Assembly: GCA_002914805.1 (NCBI GenBank)
Contig: JXTB01000108.1
Span: 948,863 to 1,012,862, forward strand
Source: Parasponia andersonii
Lineage: Eukaryota > Streptophyta > Magnoliopsida > Rosales > Cannabaceae
Reading direction: 5' to 3'
DNA length: 64,000 bases
How positions within the stretch are numbered: the stretch's first letter is position 1; the number at the start of each line of letters is the position of its first letter. Shown one piece after another: positions 1 to 12,216 of this stretch. The position numbers and the translations under genes are program-made. The notes beneath the pieces were generated by a model. That model worked only from the letters and a program-made list of their open reading frames with translations. It was not told where the DNA came from and made no database searches.

Positions 1-2597
1 GATAGATAGGTGACAAATATATGTGTGTTAATTGAGAGATTGCTACCATTATTCGTGACTGACGATCTGAGTCGTTTATCTGTGCGAGTTCTACGGATTC
101 TACAGACTTATACATATGTTTGCAATTGATCCCACAATAAATAATGGATGACTCAGATCGCTTGACGATAGCATATTTTGTTTTAATTTGACAATATATG
201 GGGCAGCTGATAAGTATACAAATTCATAACTATGTCTCATAGGTTGCTTGTCTTTTCATTATTTAGATTATCTTGTATTCAATAAATTTCATATGATTGA
301 AAATTTGATTTTGGCACTTTATCGTAAGATTACAAGAGCCAATATAATAAACAAATTTAAGTGGAGCAGTGTTTCTTCTTTTAATTTTTATATTCAATGA
401 GTAATTAAAATCAAGTGGTAATTAATTAAGACTACTTATTCATCATAATACGACATAACACTTATTAGGTATGAAGAAAGGAACTGAAAAAGATACTTAA
501 AGAAATTAGCGAAAAAACAATGCTTGAGACTTAACCACAGTCGTCAAAAAGATCTGGGGCAGGCAATCACCACCGTTGATCTTTTACGCTGTCGCTTTCA
601 CCAGTTGCGCTCTCTTTTCTCCTGATGGCAACATTTACGCAAGTTGGCTTTAGCCAACTCCTGAGCTCTCATTTTGGACCGTTGGTTCCTCACCCCAAGC
701 TCCTCCCCGGCTAGATATTTATCGTTTCGTACTTGATATTTTGCCCATATTCGGAGCCAGCTGGAAAAATAAAAAGTAAAAGTGGAATTCAAAATAAAAG
801 GAATAAAATCATCACAAATATAAATGGAAGACGTATAGTTTTGTTTGATTTATTTGTTTATTTATTTGAGATATTATAATTTACTAACCTACGGAAATGG
901 ACGCACGCGGACCGCCTAATTAAGTGACCAATTTGGCAATATGAAATTCGATTAGGTGATTGGCTAGCTCATTCAAACATTTTGTCACATGTTCTTTTTG
1001 CAAGATACGAAATGACTATAATACCTTTTTGTCTTTCTTGGTGGGGTCCGTGGGGACACACGTAATTCTTACAGTAATTTCCGTGCCTTTTATTTCTATT
1101 TTTTCACTTTAGTAAGTTTACAGAAGTAAAACAAAGAAACGCGGTAACTAACAATGTATTAGACATTTATGACCTTTTCTTAAACTATAAAGTTATGTTT
1201 TTTTTTTTTGTTTTTTAAGTGAAAAGAGGAAATTCCTTATTTATTATGATCTTTTGCAATTAAATAGGCTATAGCAATTTACTTGTATCCGCAACATGCT
1301 AGAAGTAAATTGAAAACTTGACTTGGCAATAGTTGGGTTGCTTCAAAATTTATGAATTTTTATTGACTTTGTATACGAACAAGGCATGTGACAAGCTGTT
1401 TTATTTAATTTTTTTTAACTCAATAGGATTTTTTTTTCAATAGTTAATTCTTCAATTTCTTCATNNNNTGTACGCAAATTATCAAAATGCACATAAGAAT
1501 TAGGATCGTGTTATTTTTAGATGAATTGGCGAAAAAAATTCAATAAGCCACAATTGTGGTTAAATTTATAGAGTTAATAGCATTGGTGCGACATAATCAA
1601 AATCTGTCTTTTTTTTTGGGTAAAATAAAAAGCCTAAACATAAATGTGCAGTCTATTTAACCGGCACGACAAAGCGACTAATTAAAATCTGTCCAAAAAT
1701 TAGACTTTTTTGGGTAACATTAAAAAGACCTGAACACCAAATATAACGACTAAACATATGTGATAGTGTATGCTTATTGCTCGGCTTCAATTAAATATTC
1801 TATTAAAAATTAATACTTGCAAAAATATATAAACGTTTTTAAAGGTAATATAAATTACCCTTAAAAAGACATAATATAAAATTACTATATGCTGTGTGTG
1901 CATGGTGGGTTAACCAAACGGCACTCGATAAGTTGGACGGCTTCTACGGTTTTTTTTTTTTGTTTTTTTGTGTTTGGTTTGGCTGAAGGGACGGCTTCTA
2001 CGGTTAAGCAATAATTTTAAACGCCCTAATAAGAATAAAGAAAAGTTCCAATAAAGAATAACATTGAAAAAGGTTAGTAAAAAAAAAAATTAGAATAATA
2101 TTATGCGAAATTATATAGGGTCTAATGCGTCTAATACTATGTGATATATAAATATATTTTTAATTAAGTATAATTTAAGTGAATTCATATAAAATTCTAT
2201 TTATTAATTAAATTATCTAATAAGTAAGAAAAGTATTAAGAAATATTAGTCTCCTGCTCAAAAAGAATAGAGGAGATTGTTATCGACATTTCACCTAAAA
2301 TATTAAGGTGGGTCTCCTTAATTTTATTGATCTCTTCTAGATTACTATAGATTGTTCAGCACTTCACACACTCACAAGACTCACAATTTCACAAACAGGA
2401 AAAGTCAAAGCCATTATGTACAAATAAATAAATAAGGTTTGTGTTTGGATTATTATTTAAAAGTGAACTAAGAGTTATAATAAAATATGTTAAAATATAT
2501 GCATCATTAATATTATTTATTTATTTTTTTTATTATAAAAAATTTTACATAAAAAATTTTTTATTAATTAAAAAAGTACCTAGATAAAATCCAATAA
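1..2597. other. AT-rich intergenic DNA, no gene recognised
   Basis: No reading frame with family-like features is visible. A 64-codon minus-strand frame around 598-792 has an acceptor-like pyrimidine tract before it (near 770), but it matches nothing I recognise. A short perfect hairpin (GTTGGC, loop TTTA, GCCAAC) lies near 644-659. Four Ns sit at 1465-1468. The rest is A/T homopolymer-rich spacer. Confidence 0.6.
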
Positions 2598-2606
2598 ATA
2601 AATAAA

Positions 2607-2851
2607 GGTTGCCAATTTAATAGGTATTTTTTTTCTTTACCTATGGGTAGGTATTTTTTTTTTAGCCGTTGGATCACCATCTAATGGTGATCCAATGGCT
2701 ATAATGAAGTGCATAAAAAGACGTGCATCATTAATGCTCTTTTTCTCTCTTACTTTTTATAATAAAAAAATATATATGCTAAATTTTTATTGGCCAAATT
2801 GATACCTACTCATAGGTAAAAAAAAAAAAAATACCTACCGGATTGGTGCCC
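2607..2851. mobile_element. Mutator-like MITE, copy 1 (245 bp, 9-bp TSD)
   Basis: Both ends carry a long imperfect terminal inverted repeat: GGTTGCCAAT..TAGGTAT at the left, and at the right the reverse complement of GGGCACCAAT..TAGGTAT. A second block with ACCTAT and TAGGTAT follows inward on each side. The centre holds a palindrome, TTGGATCACCAT-CTA-ATGGTGATCCAA. The element is flanked exactly by the 9-bp direct repeat ATAAATAAA (2598-2606 and 2852-2860). A 9-bp duplication is typical of Mutator-type transposition. There is no coding capacity. A related copy lies at 9876-10112. The low-complexity flank makes the TSD slightly less certain here. Confidence 0.75.
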
Positions 2852-2932
2852 ATAAATAAAACCAAACATATTCATATTTAATATTTGTTACCCTGCTCAT
2901 CTGCATACACCGCCACAGACTAATTCAAAACC

Positions 2933-2942
2933 GACACGTGTC
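2933..2942. promoter_or_regulatory. Perfect G-box/ABRE-like palindrome
   Basis: GACACGTGTC is a 10-bp palindrome containing the ACGTG core bound by bZIP and bHLH factors. It lies about 370-480 bp upstream of the candidate TATA boxes of the TPR gene. Its role there is inference from position only. Confidence 0.4.
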
Positions 2943-3298
2943 ACCGGAGCAACATGAAAGGGCCGGTTAGTATCACGGTTTCAGAAAAAACCCATTCCTT
3001 TTTCACAGAGGTGGTGGTCGGTTTAACAAGTGGCAAACGCAAAGCAGCCAGATCAGATACAAAGTCCAAACAGTCCCGTGAAGCTAGCCGCGTTGGAGTG
3101 GAAGAAGCTCCTCTAAGTAGTTTCCCCCAAAAGTTTCCATCACCCCTCACTTAGTGGCAGCGGAACCGGGCCCACCTCAAACTATTAAAAAAAAAATCGA
3201 AACCCTAACCGCGCATACTGCTACTAACGATTACTGCCTCAGTCATAGTGACCGGTTAACTGACCTCCCCGTTTTCCGTACATTATACACGGATCGGG

Positions 3299-3417
3299 TA
3301 TAAATACGACTCGTTTCAATGTCATTGTACGTACTGACCCTCAGATTTTTTTATATTTTATTATATTTTAATTTAAAATTAGAAGGGCCAAAGCCTAATA
3401 AGGGCTTGGTATATAAA
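3299..3417 (+). promoter_or_regulatory. Two candidate TATA boxes for the TPR gene
   Basis: TATAAATA at 3299-3306 and TATATAAA at 3410-3417 both precede the TPR coding start at 3926. Either would give a long leader of about 450-600 nt. A consensus-like donor (TCGTAAGT near 3447) and an acceptor (TTATTTACAG ending near 3764) suggest the leader may itself be spliced. Which TATA box is used cannot be decided from sequence. Confidence 0.4.
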
Positions 3418-3925
3418 TGGCTTTATATGCCTATCTCTTTCTCCCTCGTAAGTGAAGCTACGGCAGTAGTTCCGCTTTGTCTCGAGTGCTTCGCCGGAGA
3501 TATTTCTCTGAATCGGAACACCAAAACCAAAATAATATATTTATCGAAGTCCGAACAGAATCTAGAAGTAGGTTTTATTATTTTTTTAATTCTTCGAATT
3601 CTTTAAAAATTTTTCGTTTTGAGTGGCTTTGGGTCGTGTTTGGGCGATCCGAATTTCCTGGAAAAGAAAGTGGCACACTCTCGGAAAGTTACTGTATTTT
3701 CCGGGAAAATTCTTGGTATGAATAATTTTGACTAATATTGCTTAATTTTGTCGATTATTTACAGGTTGGAGTGGAGTTAAAAAGAAGAAAGGCCAAGACT
3801 TTTCTCACGGATCCGATATTTTTTTCTGATTGGGAGGAGAGAAAATTCTCAAGCTTTTCAGGGACTCTTGATTCCATTCCTCCTTTTTGATTTGGCTCGA
3901 AAAGTTGGAATTGAATCGATCAGAT

Positions 3926-6269
3926 ATGGCGGTGAAAGTAGCCACAACCGGGTTGCAATGGCCGATTCTCCCTCATTCCCCGTCTTCTTCCCAAACCCTA
4001 GCCTCCGCAATGTCATCTCCTTCTTCCAAGCGCCGAAACCGCTGTGGAGGGGGAGGCGGCGCCGCGCTCCTCGTGTGCCGGCACGCGCGAAGATTGCAGC
4101 GCTCGGCGCTGTTCGGGACTCCGTCGACGAGGCTGCACCGCTATTGGTCTTGCGAGGCCCCGAAATTGGGATTCCGGACTATTCGGAGAGCCTCCAGCGC
4201 GAGCTTAGACTCCTTCTCCGACGAAGAGTTTTCCAAGAAGATTCAAGAATTGGCGCTGAGGTTCCAACTCTCCGATGACGACGACGACGACGATAGCAAC
4301 CGCGTCATCGATTCGGAATTGGATCCGGGATCGCTGGAGCTAGTTTCTGATTCCAGAGAGGATTCCAACAGTTTTAGCAGTAGTGTCAACTTCGTTGAGA
4401 GTCGGAATCTGTTTCCCGCTTCGCAGCTCGATTCGGTGGAGCCGCCGTGGCCGGGGATTCGGCATGAGCCGCCGGACTGGACCGCAACGGACGAGATTAT
4501 CCCTGCGAGTATCGAGCGGAAGGCGAACAGCGTCGATCTCCCGCTTTCGCTCCGGATTATAAAGAGGAAGATACAATGGCAGGATAGTTTCAGAGAAGTA
4601 GGGGAGTCGGCTTATTGCTCGGTGAAGAAGGCCTTCTCTTCCATGGTGTTCATAATCAGGGAGCTCCATAGCTACAGCTTACAGATGAGAGAGTTCCTCT
4701 TCTACGAAGATTTACAGGACATTCTGAGCCGGGTCCAGAAGGAGATGCACGCCTCGTTCGTGTGGCTATTCCAGCAAGTGTTCTCGCACACGCCGACTCT
4801 GATGGTCTACGTGATGATTCTCTTGGCCAATTTCACGGTCTATTCTATGGGACACAACGCTGCGATTGCGGCAACTGCTGCTTCTCCAACTGGGTCTTAC
4901 TCCACTACTGCTACGACGGAGGCCGCTTCGGTGGTGGAAGCTCACGACCATAGCCGTCGTCACAAGTTTGATTCTTCAGCGATTAAGTCTTTCTCGGTGT
5001 CGTCCGGAGGGAAAACGACATCGATTGGCGGAAACAATGGCGGCGGCGGGAAAGCTCGCCCGGTGGCGAGTGGGACCGCCGGTGATGGAGGGTTTAACGA
5101 TTCAGACCAGTTCCGCGGAGTTTTGCCTGATGGGGCTTCGCAAATGTCCTCATTTCGGACGAGGGAAGCAGGGTCCTCTGTTTCGGAGCAGGAGACTAGA
5201 GAAGAAGAGGTAGCATTGTGGAACTCGATAGTCGATGAAGCTTCGAAAATGCAGGCTTTGTTCAGAGACGAAGCTTTGGACCAAGACACGGTCCAAAAGT
5301 TCGTTTCGCCTGTGAATGCAAAGATTGAATCGGACAATTATGAAGACTACTTCAGAACCGATCTTCTTTACCAAACGGGTTTATCTCAAGAGCCCAATAA
5401 TCCTCTCCTCTTGGCTAATTACGCTCAGTTTCTTTACCTTGTTGCCCATGACTATGATAGGTACTATTTCATCTTCTTTGCATTAAAATTTCCGTTGCAT
5501 ATAGTTTCATATCTCTTCTGTTTACACTGCATGAGCCTATTCCGAGTCCCGTTGTGGTACCACAAGTCTACAACTCATAAAACACCAATATATTAATTTA
5601 CCCAATACAGATATTCATGTGGTTTTCCAGTAATTAACTTCTAAATCAATGATCGGAGGCTGCGTCTAATTATTCTTCATATTTCCTCCTATAAGCTACG
5701 CAATCTGATCCATCTTTGTCGTGTTGCTAAAATTTGGGTCGGGTTTATTAACTTTTTTGATAAAGAATGCGTGGTGTACGGTTCGTTTTGCCGGAGGGTA
5801 GTAAAAGAAAAATCACTTTTCGCTTTCGTCATATGCTAGGCGTGACCAACGCATTAAAAAATCTTTGCTTTGAATACCATTCGAAGCAATTCTTTTGACT
5901 TTTCTAATTGACGCGCTTGTGCTTAAGTTTAAGTTTAAGCTTAGTGATTAAATTAATCAAACACATGTTAAGTTCTTTTGATTATTTATTTATTATTTTC
6001 GTTTATAATGGAACAGAGCAGAGGAGTACTTCAAGAGAGCAACAGGGGTGGAGCCAGCGGACGCTGAGGCTTACAGTAAGTACGCAGCATTCCTATGGAG
6101 AGCCCGGAACGACTTATGGGCTGCCGAAGAGACCTTCTTGGAGGCCATCTCCGCCGACCCAGCCAACTCCTACTACGCTGCTAACTATGCCCACTTCCTT
6201 TGGAACACTGGTGGCGAGGACACGTGTTTCCCTCTCAGCCCCCCTGACACCACCACCCAAGAATCTTAA
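3926..6269 (+). CDS. TPR-like superfamily protein, probably plastid-related
   Basis: Two exons: 3926-5460 and 6017-6269, with a phase-2 GT..AG intron of 556 bp. Together they encode 595 residues. The start is the ATG opening MAVKVATTG; the same frame is open upstream but without an ATG. The N-terminal ~90 residues are Ser/Arg-rich and could be a transit peptide (inference). An acidic run (FSDEEF.. then seven Asp) lies at about 96-125. A conserved amphipathic region follows, then a hydrophobic stretch (LMVYVMILLANFTVYSMG) at about 292-310 and a Gly-rich linker. The conserved block LWNSIVDEASKMQ leads into tandem TPR-like helices at about 496-590 (ANYAQFLY, AEEYFKRA, KYAAFLWRARNDLWAAEETF, ANYAHFLW). 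The layout matches the plant family I recall for At1g07280/At2g29670, of unknown biochemical role. The splice junction falls inside a TPR helix pair, which supports the exon model. Confidence 0.9.
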
Positions 6270-7160
6270 AAAAAAAGAAAAAAAGAAAGAAAATTAGCTA
6301 AGAGATGGGAAATAAGAAGGAAAAAAGAAAGATAAAATGCCTCAGATATGAAATCCACCACCAACACCTCTTCTACTTATCTCCATTTCGCTCCAAATTT
6401 GTTACAATAAAAAAATTTAAAGGAAAAAGAGGAGGACAGAGAGCTGCTAGTTTTGTTGTTTTTGGGGATTTGATTTGACATGTTTTTTTTTTTTAATGTT
6501 ATTAAAAATTTTGGCGAAGTGGAGGAAGTAAATTGGGGAGAATGGGAATGACATGGATGGTTAAGGCAGGTAGCGGAAGCGGTGGCGTTTGGGACGATGG
6601 ATGCACGTGGCCGTGGAATGGGGCTACGTACATGCATTTGAAGATGGCAACAAATTGGCAGTGTTTGGCTCTGCGTGTCTCCTGCCCTGCCCTCGAGATC
6701 TACTATTACTACTAGTACCACCGCCTTGGACTTGGTTTATGCTTCTGCACAGATTATCACTCTTTTACTCTTTTTTTTTTCTTTCTTTTTTATTTGTTGA
6801 CACGACCCACATGGCAAATGTAATTAGCTTTTTGTTAATATAATGCCATTTTAGATTAAATGAAAAAAGAAAAACTCAAATTTCTAATTTTGAAAAAGCC
6901 TTGCAAATATGCACGTGTTTCTCGTGTAAATTAATGCTTTTTTCGATTGATCTTATCATTTCTAAGAGCTTCTTTTGTAATCGAGAAATTTTCTCGTCGT
7001 GGTGAATGTAATTTTCAGAATTATTATTGGCTATCATATGCCTTAGCTTTTGAAAGTGGTATTTTTTAGCATGTAGAGAAATAATGAGTGATAAAGTTGC
7101 AAGAGGGATTCTTTTCAGAGATATAATTGGTATTAGTGGTTCATTGAGTGGCTGAAAAAA
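6270..7160 (+). other. 3' region of the TPR gene and spacer
   Basis: This is the AT-rich sequence after the TAA stop. AATAAA at 6406-6411 is a possible polyadenylation signal. Small frames at 6533-6843 show no recognisable protein and are taken as chance. Nothing else stands out. Confidence 0.4.
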
Positions 7161-7281
7161 GAGTCAAAAGATTTCATGATATTGAGACTGTGTTTATCGG
7201 GGGGACACAAATGTACTTAAAGTTAGGAGTCAAAAGATTTCATGATATTGAGACTGTTTATCGGGGGACACAAATATACTT
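7161..7281. repeat. Tandem duplication, unit about 66 bp
   Basis: GAGTCAAAAGATTTCATGAT and the following bases to ACACAAATRTACTT occur at 7161-7226 and again from 7227 to about 7281. The copies differ by a small GT deletion and a G-run difference. This is a simple local duplication. Confidence 0.85.
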
Positions 7282-8914
7282 GCAAATGTAAGCTCAGACT
7301 TTATTGTTTAGGATTATATATGAGTTAGAATTCAAATAGTAAAATAATAATGTCTAATGTATTAATTATTTCTCCCAAAAGAGAATACAGAGATGTCAAT
7401 ATATACAACAGTGTATGTACTGTAAAATTAAGAAGTGATCAGGAATCTTACGAATAAACTTTTATTTCCAGTGCGATATTATCTATGTACTACTTGTAAA
7501 AAGAACGTGTTATTCTTTGGAAAAGAAAATTAAACATAAAAAATAAAGAATGTGTTATTCTTTGCAAAGCTGGTTTCAATTTCCATTTCATTTTATGGAG
7601 AAAAAAAGGTTTCTTTCAATTTAATATCATGCAATAAGATCATTTTTAAAAAATTAAATAAAATCATTATATATCTTTCAAAGTCCTATCTGTAGAATAA
7701 ATGAAGCATATGCTGTCAGCATTCGTTTTATTGTTGTACATATATGCACGACCGTACATAAAATGCATGTTTTCGATCTTGCATTATTGGACAAAAATTT
7801 AATGTTCTTCTTCTTTGTGGCTTCTAGTTCATAAATTTTATGGGTGCCCATTTAGCAGGCTTTTGAAAAAACAGACACTCAACTTTTTTTTTTCCCCCTT
7901 TTTTCAGTTTAGTAAAAATAATAAGACTCAGGTACGATTTAGACTATAACTTTATTTCATTTATAAACAACGAGAAGCACATGAAACACAGAAACATGTC
8001 AAGCACATGGACCTGGGAAGGCAGAAAGAAAATGCATGGGTCCTTCATTTGGTACTGGCCTACTGGGGATGTATATATAAATAACTAACAAGTTTGGCCA
8101 AGCAGAAAATGTCGAAAATTTCACGTGAAAATGTCACAAATGCTGTGCTATTAAATGACTAGCCTCTTCCCTCAAGTTCATATTAATGCTTTTATTATTA
8201 ACAGAGTATATATCGAGTTCTCAAAATTCGAATGAGGACTAATTGGTCTTTGAATCCAGCGTTTCAAAGTTGACCCCGTTTTGCAAGATAAATATCAATT
8301 TCATTGTCACATAGACAATGACATAACAATGTTTTTTTTACCCAAAATTAATATTATTTCGTTATCATTGATTTGCAACTCAGTACTAAAAATTGTGGAA
8401 GTCTGTATTTCTCAAAGTTTTGCCCACCAAAAGATTGCGGCAGATAGTTAACAATCATTAATTATAATTATGAAAAAGGACAGTCTAAATAGATTGATTG
8501 ACAAGTAGCAGACGAAGGAAAAAGAAGAGAAGAATTTGTGTGCGTAGTTACGAATCAACGATTGAAGACCAAACACAAACGCTAATTATTTCAGTTGTGA
8601 TGCTACTCAACGTTGGAATGATTTAAATTTGAGTGCTTGTGGTTAAAACAAAAGGGAGAAAAAAAGAAGAAGAAACTAGGCTGAGTATTATTTAATTTGT
8701 TGAGTTTGAGTTCAAAATTGCCCTCAAAATTATTATATGAAAAAAAAAAGATTTATATACTCCTAGAGTATTATTAGGTCATTGTGATTATCACTTAAGT
8801 GACTGGATTCGTGCTGGATTTTGTGATGATTTTGGCGAGCGCTAACCAAGTGACCAATCATCACTTGATATGACTCGTGACAAGGACTAAATTATGTTAA
8901 GATAAGATTAGGTG
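7282..8914. other. AT-rich intergenic DNA
   Basis: No gene, RNA or element ends were recognised. A perfect short palindrome CACTTAAGTG lies near 8792, and related CACTT motifs recur to about 8870. Confidence 0.5.
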
Positions 8915-9779
8915 GTATGGTATTCTGTAGCAGGCGTGAATTAGGCGGTATAATATTTAAATTTTTAACTAATTTACAAAATACGATGAAAGAAGTTGAA
9001 AAAAAATATATTAATTTCATTAAGTTATACCATATTATGCAATTTGGTGCCATTTATGTAGTTTTAATACGAGTATCAACAAAATTTGGCCAATTTGGTA
9101 CCATTTATGCAGTTTGGATTTTTAACACGAGTATCAACAAAATTTGGCCAAGTTAAAAAAATAATTTTAAAAAAATAATTACTACTAAAACAAAATTATT
9201 TAAAAATTAACATAAATTTAAAATATTTAAGAAAGTTTCACATTCACATATTTATATTTGTCTAAACAATATCTCAATAAGACACAATATTATAACCTAA
9301 TTAAAATATAGTAAAACATAAATATCTAAAGTTCAAAAATTTAAACATGCTTTCGAGCAACAAACAACAAAGTTGACATTTAAATTATTAGTAAATTCTC
9401 ATTTATTTGACTTTCTCTAAAACTCTTTAAATTTCATTCATAACTTATTTCAAGAAAATTTAGATTCTATATTTTAGTATATTATATATGTGAATTTATG
9501 TATATATTTTTTAAATTGGATGTACATACACATGCGGTGCGGTTTATTACGGAAATAAAAATTTTATTCTGTATTTCACATCACACTGTGACAGTAGAGA
9601 AAAATTGAATCCCAAACTACACCACGAAACAAAATAACCATACCACACTGCGTCAACTGTGGCAGTAGAGAAAAATTGGATCCTAAACTACACCATGAAA
9701 CAAAATAACCCCACCACACCGTGCAGTGTAGTTTAGTTTGGGTGGTTTGTGCAGTTAAGCAAAAATCTACTCACCCCTA
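8915..9779. mobile_element. hAT-like non-autonomous element, degenerate copy
   Basis: From about 9130 to 9779 this matches the element at 38618-39371 along its length. Shared landmarks are a TATTTTAGTATATTATATAT stretch, GCGGTGCGGT, a CCACACC-rich run and the right end CACCCCTA. The left end is not clear. It contains an internal duplication: ACGAGTATCAACAAAATTTG occurs twice within 9068-9148. No coding capacity is seen. Confidence 0.55.
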
Positions 9780-9875
9780 TTTTGTAGCATGATTTGGTTG
9801 GTTTTATACTTTGCGCCAAGTTGCACACATGTTTGGTTTTATACTTTGTACCAAGTTGCATATATGTTTATATTT

Positions 9876-10112
9876 GGTTCCAATCCAATAGGTATTCTTT
9901 TTTTTTTTAGTCTATTTTGTTTAGTTGTTAGATCATTATCTAATAGTTACTATAATTTAAATTATAAGGAAAAAAATAATAAAAATAAATATCTATTATT
10001 TAATATTTTTTTCTACTTTTTATTATGAAAATACGTACATGATAATTTTAAATTGGACAAAAGAATGTCTATAGATAGATAAAAAAAAAAATATATCTAC
10101 TAGATTGATGCC
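9876..10112. mobile_element. Mutator-like MITE, copy 2 (237 bp, 9-bp TSD)
   Basis: It begins GGTTCCAATCCAATAGGTAT and ends ..CTACTAGATTGATGCC, with the same terminal and central palindrome design as 2607-2851 (TTAGATCATTATCTAATAG in the middle). The flanks are TTTATATTT (9867-9875) and TTTATGTTT (10113-10121), an 8/9 match to a 9-bp target duplication. The sequence has diverged markedly from copy 1, so this is an old, dispersed family. Confidence 0.75.
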
Positions 10113-10243
10113 TTTATGTTTAAGTGTGAAATGGTTAAAAAAATAAAACCAAACCGTACTTATATTTTGTAGTGATGTGTAGTTTCCATGGTTTAAACAT
10201 TAATGGACTCTAGAATTAGGCTTTAAAAATTAATTTTATACTT

Positions 10244-10402
10244 TTTTTTTAATAAAAAAAGTGGGGCTTAACTAATAACCACCACTTACTACAAATTTAA
10301 AGGAAAATAACGCACACATACACTCTACCAAGGTTTGAATCCCTGACCCAAAACTCACACACACATCCCTCAAGTCTTGAAACAACTGAGCTAACATTGG
10401 CT
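10244..10402 (-). mobile_element. tRNA-derived SINE (159 bp, 19-bp TSD)
   Basis: Read on the minus strand, it starts AGCCAATGTTAGCTCAGTTG, which contains a pol III A box (TTAGCTCAGTTGT, 10382-10394). About 50 bases later comes a B-box-like GGGATTCAAACC (about 10333-10344). It ends in an A/T tail. Flanking direct repeats are AAAAATTAATTTTATACTT (10225-10243) and AAAAATTAACTTTATACTT (10403-10421), 18/19 identical. That is the signature of target-primed SINE integration. The head is too degenerate to be a functional tRNA gene. Confidence 0.85.
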
Positions 10403-10421
10403 AAAAATTAACTTTATACTT

Positions 10422-11879
10422 AGGTTTTAGTAAAATGACCGAATTTTGAGCCCTTAATGGGATGTTTGTTTCAAAAATTTTGTAGAAAAATGACATAATT
10501 TATCAACTGATTTACTCAATATAAAAACTGAAAAAAAAACATTTACTAACATAAAGTGTATTAAAAAGACATCAACCATATAATTATGCTTAATATATTG
10601 ATCAGTTGAAATATTAGCATGATTTTGCTTTTAAAATAATATTTTTTTACAATAGACAACTAAATAGTATCTTAGTTATAATGATACAATCGACAACATA
10701 AACAGGTTCTAAATCAAATGTAAAAGAAAAAAAAAAATAGTGAAAAAAATCATTTAAAAAGCCACATAACATATATGTAGCGGTGCAATTTGATATGAAC
10801 CGAGAAAAAGTCTTCAAATATATGAAAGTTACATAACAAATGTAAAAAATGCAAATGAGGTAGATGGCTGTGTACTGCAAAGAAAATCATATCGAACTGC
10901 ATTGAACAACGACATGGGTTTAAGTGCGATGGGCCTCTGCATAATTTTTTGAACAACTTTTCGGTTGATCATTCCGAATTTTTCAATATTTCAGATAATA
11001 CTCAAAATTTTCAATCCTTTCATCTCAAAACATATATGATTAACAAAAAGAAAGGACATATAATGTCCCAATTAATTAAGACACAAAGCTGAAGAGGAAA
11101 TTTAATTGATGTGGTAAATTTTTTAAAATTTTGAAAAATTCGAGAAGTTAAATATAGGATTAATTATATTTTTATAATATTGCTTTCGCATGTTCATTTT
11201 ATATCTTGTATTTTAGTTGTTATCAAGATTCATCTTCAAATATGAAATTTATAACAAATTGATATTTTTTTTTAGTTTAAAAACTAATTTATCAATTTTT
11301 TTTTAAAAAAATATATATTTTAATAATTAATTTAAATTAATAAAAGTTAATATCTAAAGGAATAAATGTCAAAATAGTAATTTAAAAACTGCAAAAATTT
11401 ATAAATTTAATATTATTTTGAAATATATTTATCAATTTTTGATAAGATTTAAATTGGAATTTCTTTTAAATTACATTTATATATGTTATACTTTTAGGTA
11501 TTTTGTAAATATAATGATTAAAATTAGTGTTCAATCCAAAGTAGATCTAAATTTGTTATAAGTTTTAAGTTTGAAGTAAGATACAAACTAAACAATCAGT
11601 CAAAATACAAGGTATAAAAATGTAATTATCTCTTATTTTAAACTTATATGAATGTGTATATATATTTTTAGAAACTAGATTTATTTAAAAAATTACAACT
11701 TTTTACCACTTAATGGGTATCTGACCTATTTAGTTAGGGTTACTAAGACAATCAGTGGAGATATCTGACTTAACCAATTAGGTTACTTGAAGTATTCAAT
11801 CCGATATTTAAAATATATTAGATAATTCAAGATTTTTTATTTTTTCGACCATTGAGCCTATATTTGTAAGAACCCAATT
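10422..11879. other. AT-rich intergenic DNA
   Basis: Only low-complexity A/T sequence is visible. Minus-strand frames at 10647-10956 have no family features. No RNA gene or element boundary was recognised. Confidence 0.5.
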
Positions 11880-12211
11880 GATGTAGCATAGATGCAACCA
11901 ATCCTTCCAAATATCGACTTTTAGGAGGATTAGTCGTGTCTATCCTATATTAGTTTAGTTTCAGAGCCAAGATTGTTCCTGTGGTTTTCGATGGCCGGAG
12001 GAGATGGAGAGAGTCGCTATATTTATGAAGGCCATAGCATAAAGGCCGAGAGGGTGGTTTAGCTCGTGTTGGAGATCAAGTATAATAAGGCACTACAAGG
12101 TTTGGTGACGAGCCAAATGAATGCTGACTTTGTTATAGGAGGAACTAGACCCAAGCTTCAGTGACAATTCACGGTGGACAAAGCTAACCTCTTACACCTC
12201 TATTTTGCAAT
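11880..12211 (+). other. GC-richer unknown fragment next to the solo LTR
   Basis: Base composition is less AT-biased than the surroundings, and the plus strand has short broken open stretches (for example around 11990-12200, with stops near 12060 and 12160). It resembles decayed transposon or gene coding DNA, but I cannot assign a family. Confidence 0.3.
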
Positions 12212-12216
12212 CCTAC

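Noticed and set aside
598-792. 64-codon minus-strand frame with an acceptor-like upstream tract
   Set aside because: No recognisable domain, no partner exon and no donor in a suitable place; treated as chance.
2954-3154. Overlapping frames on both strands upstream of the TPR gene
   Set aside because: Low-information proteins in a promoter region; no family resemblance.
3868-4278. Alternative frame overlapping TPR exon 1
   Set aside because: Shadow of the GC-richer true exon; starts without ATG.
10333-10394. Possible tRNA gene (A and B box motifs)
   Set aside because: No cloverleaf, degenerate B box and a 19-bp target duplication; a SINE explains it.
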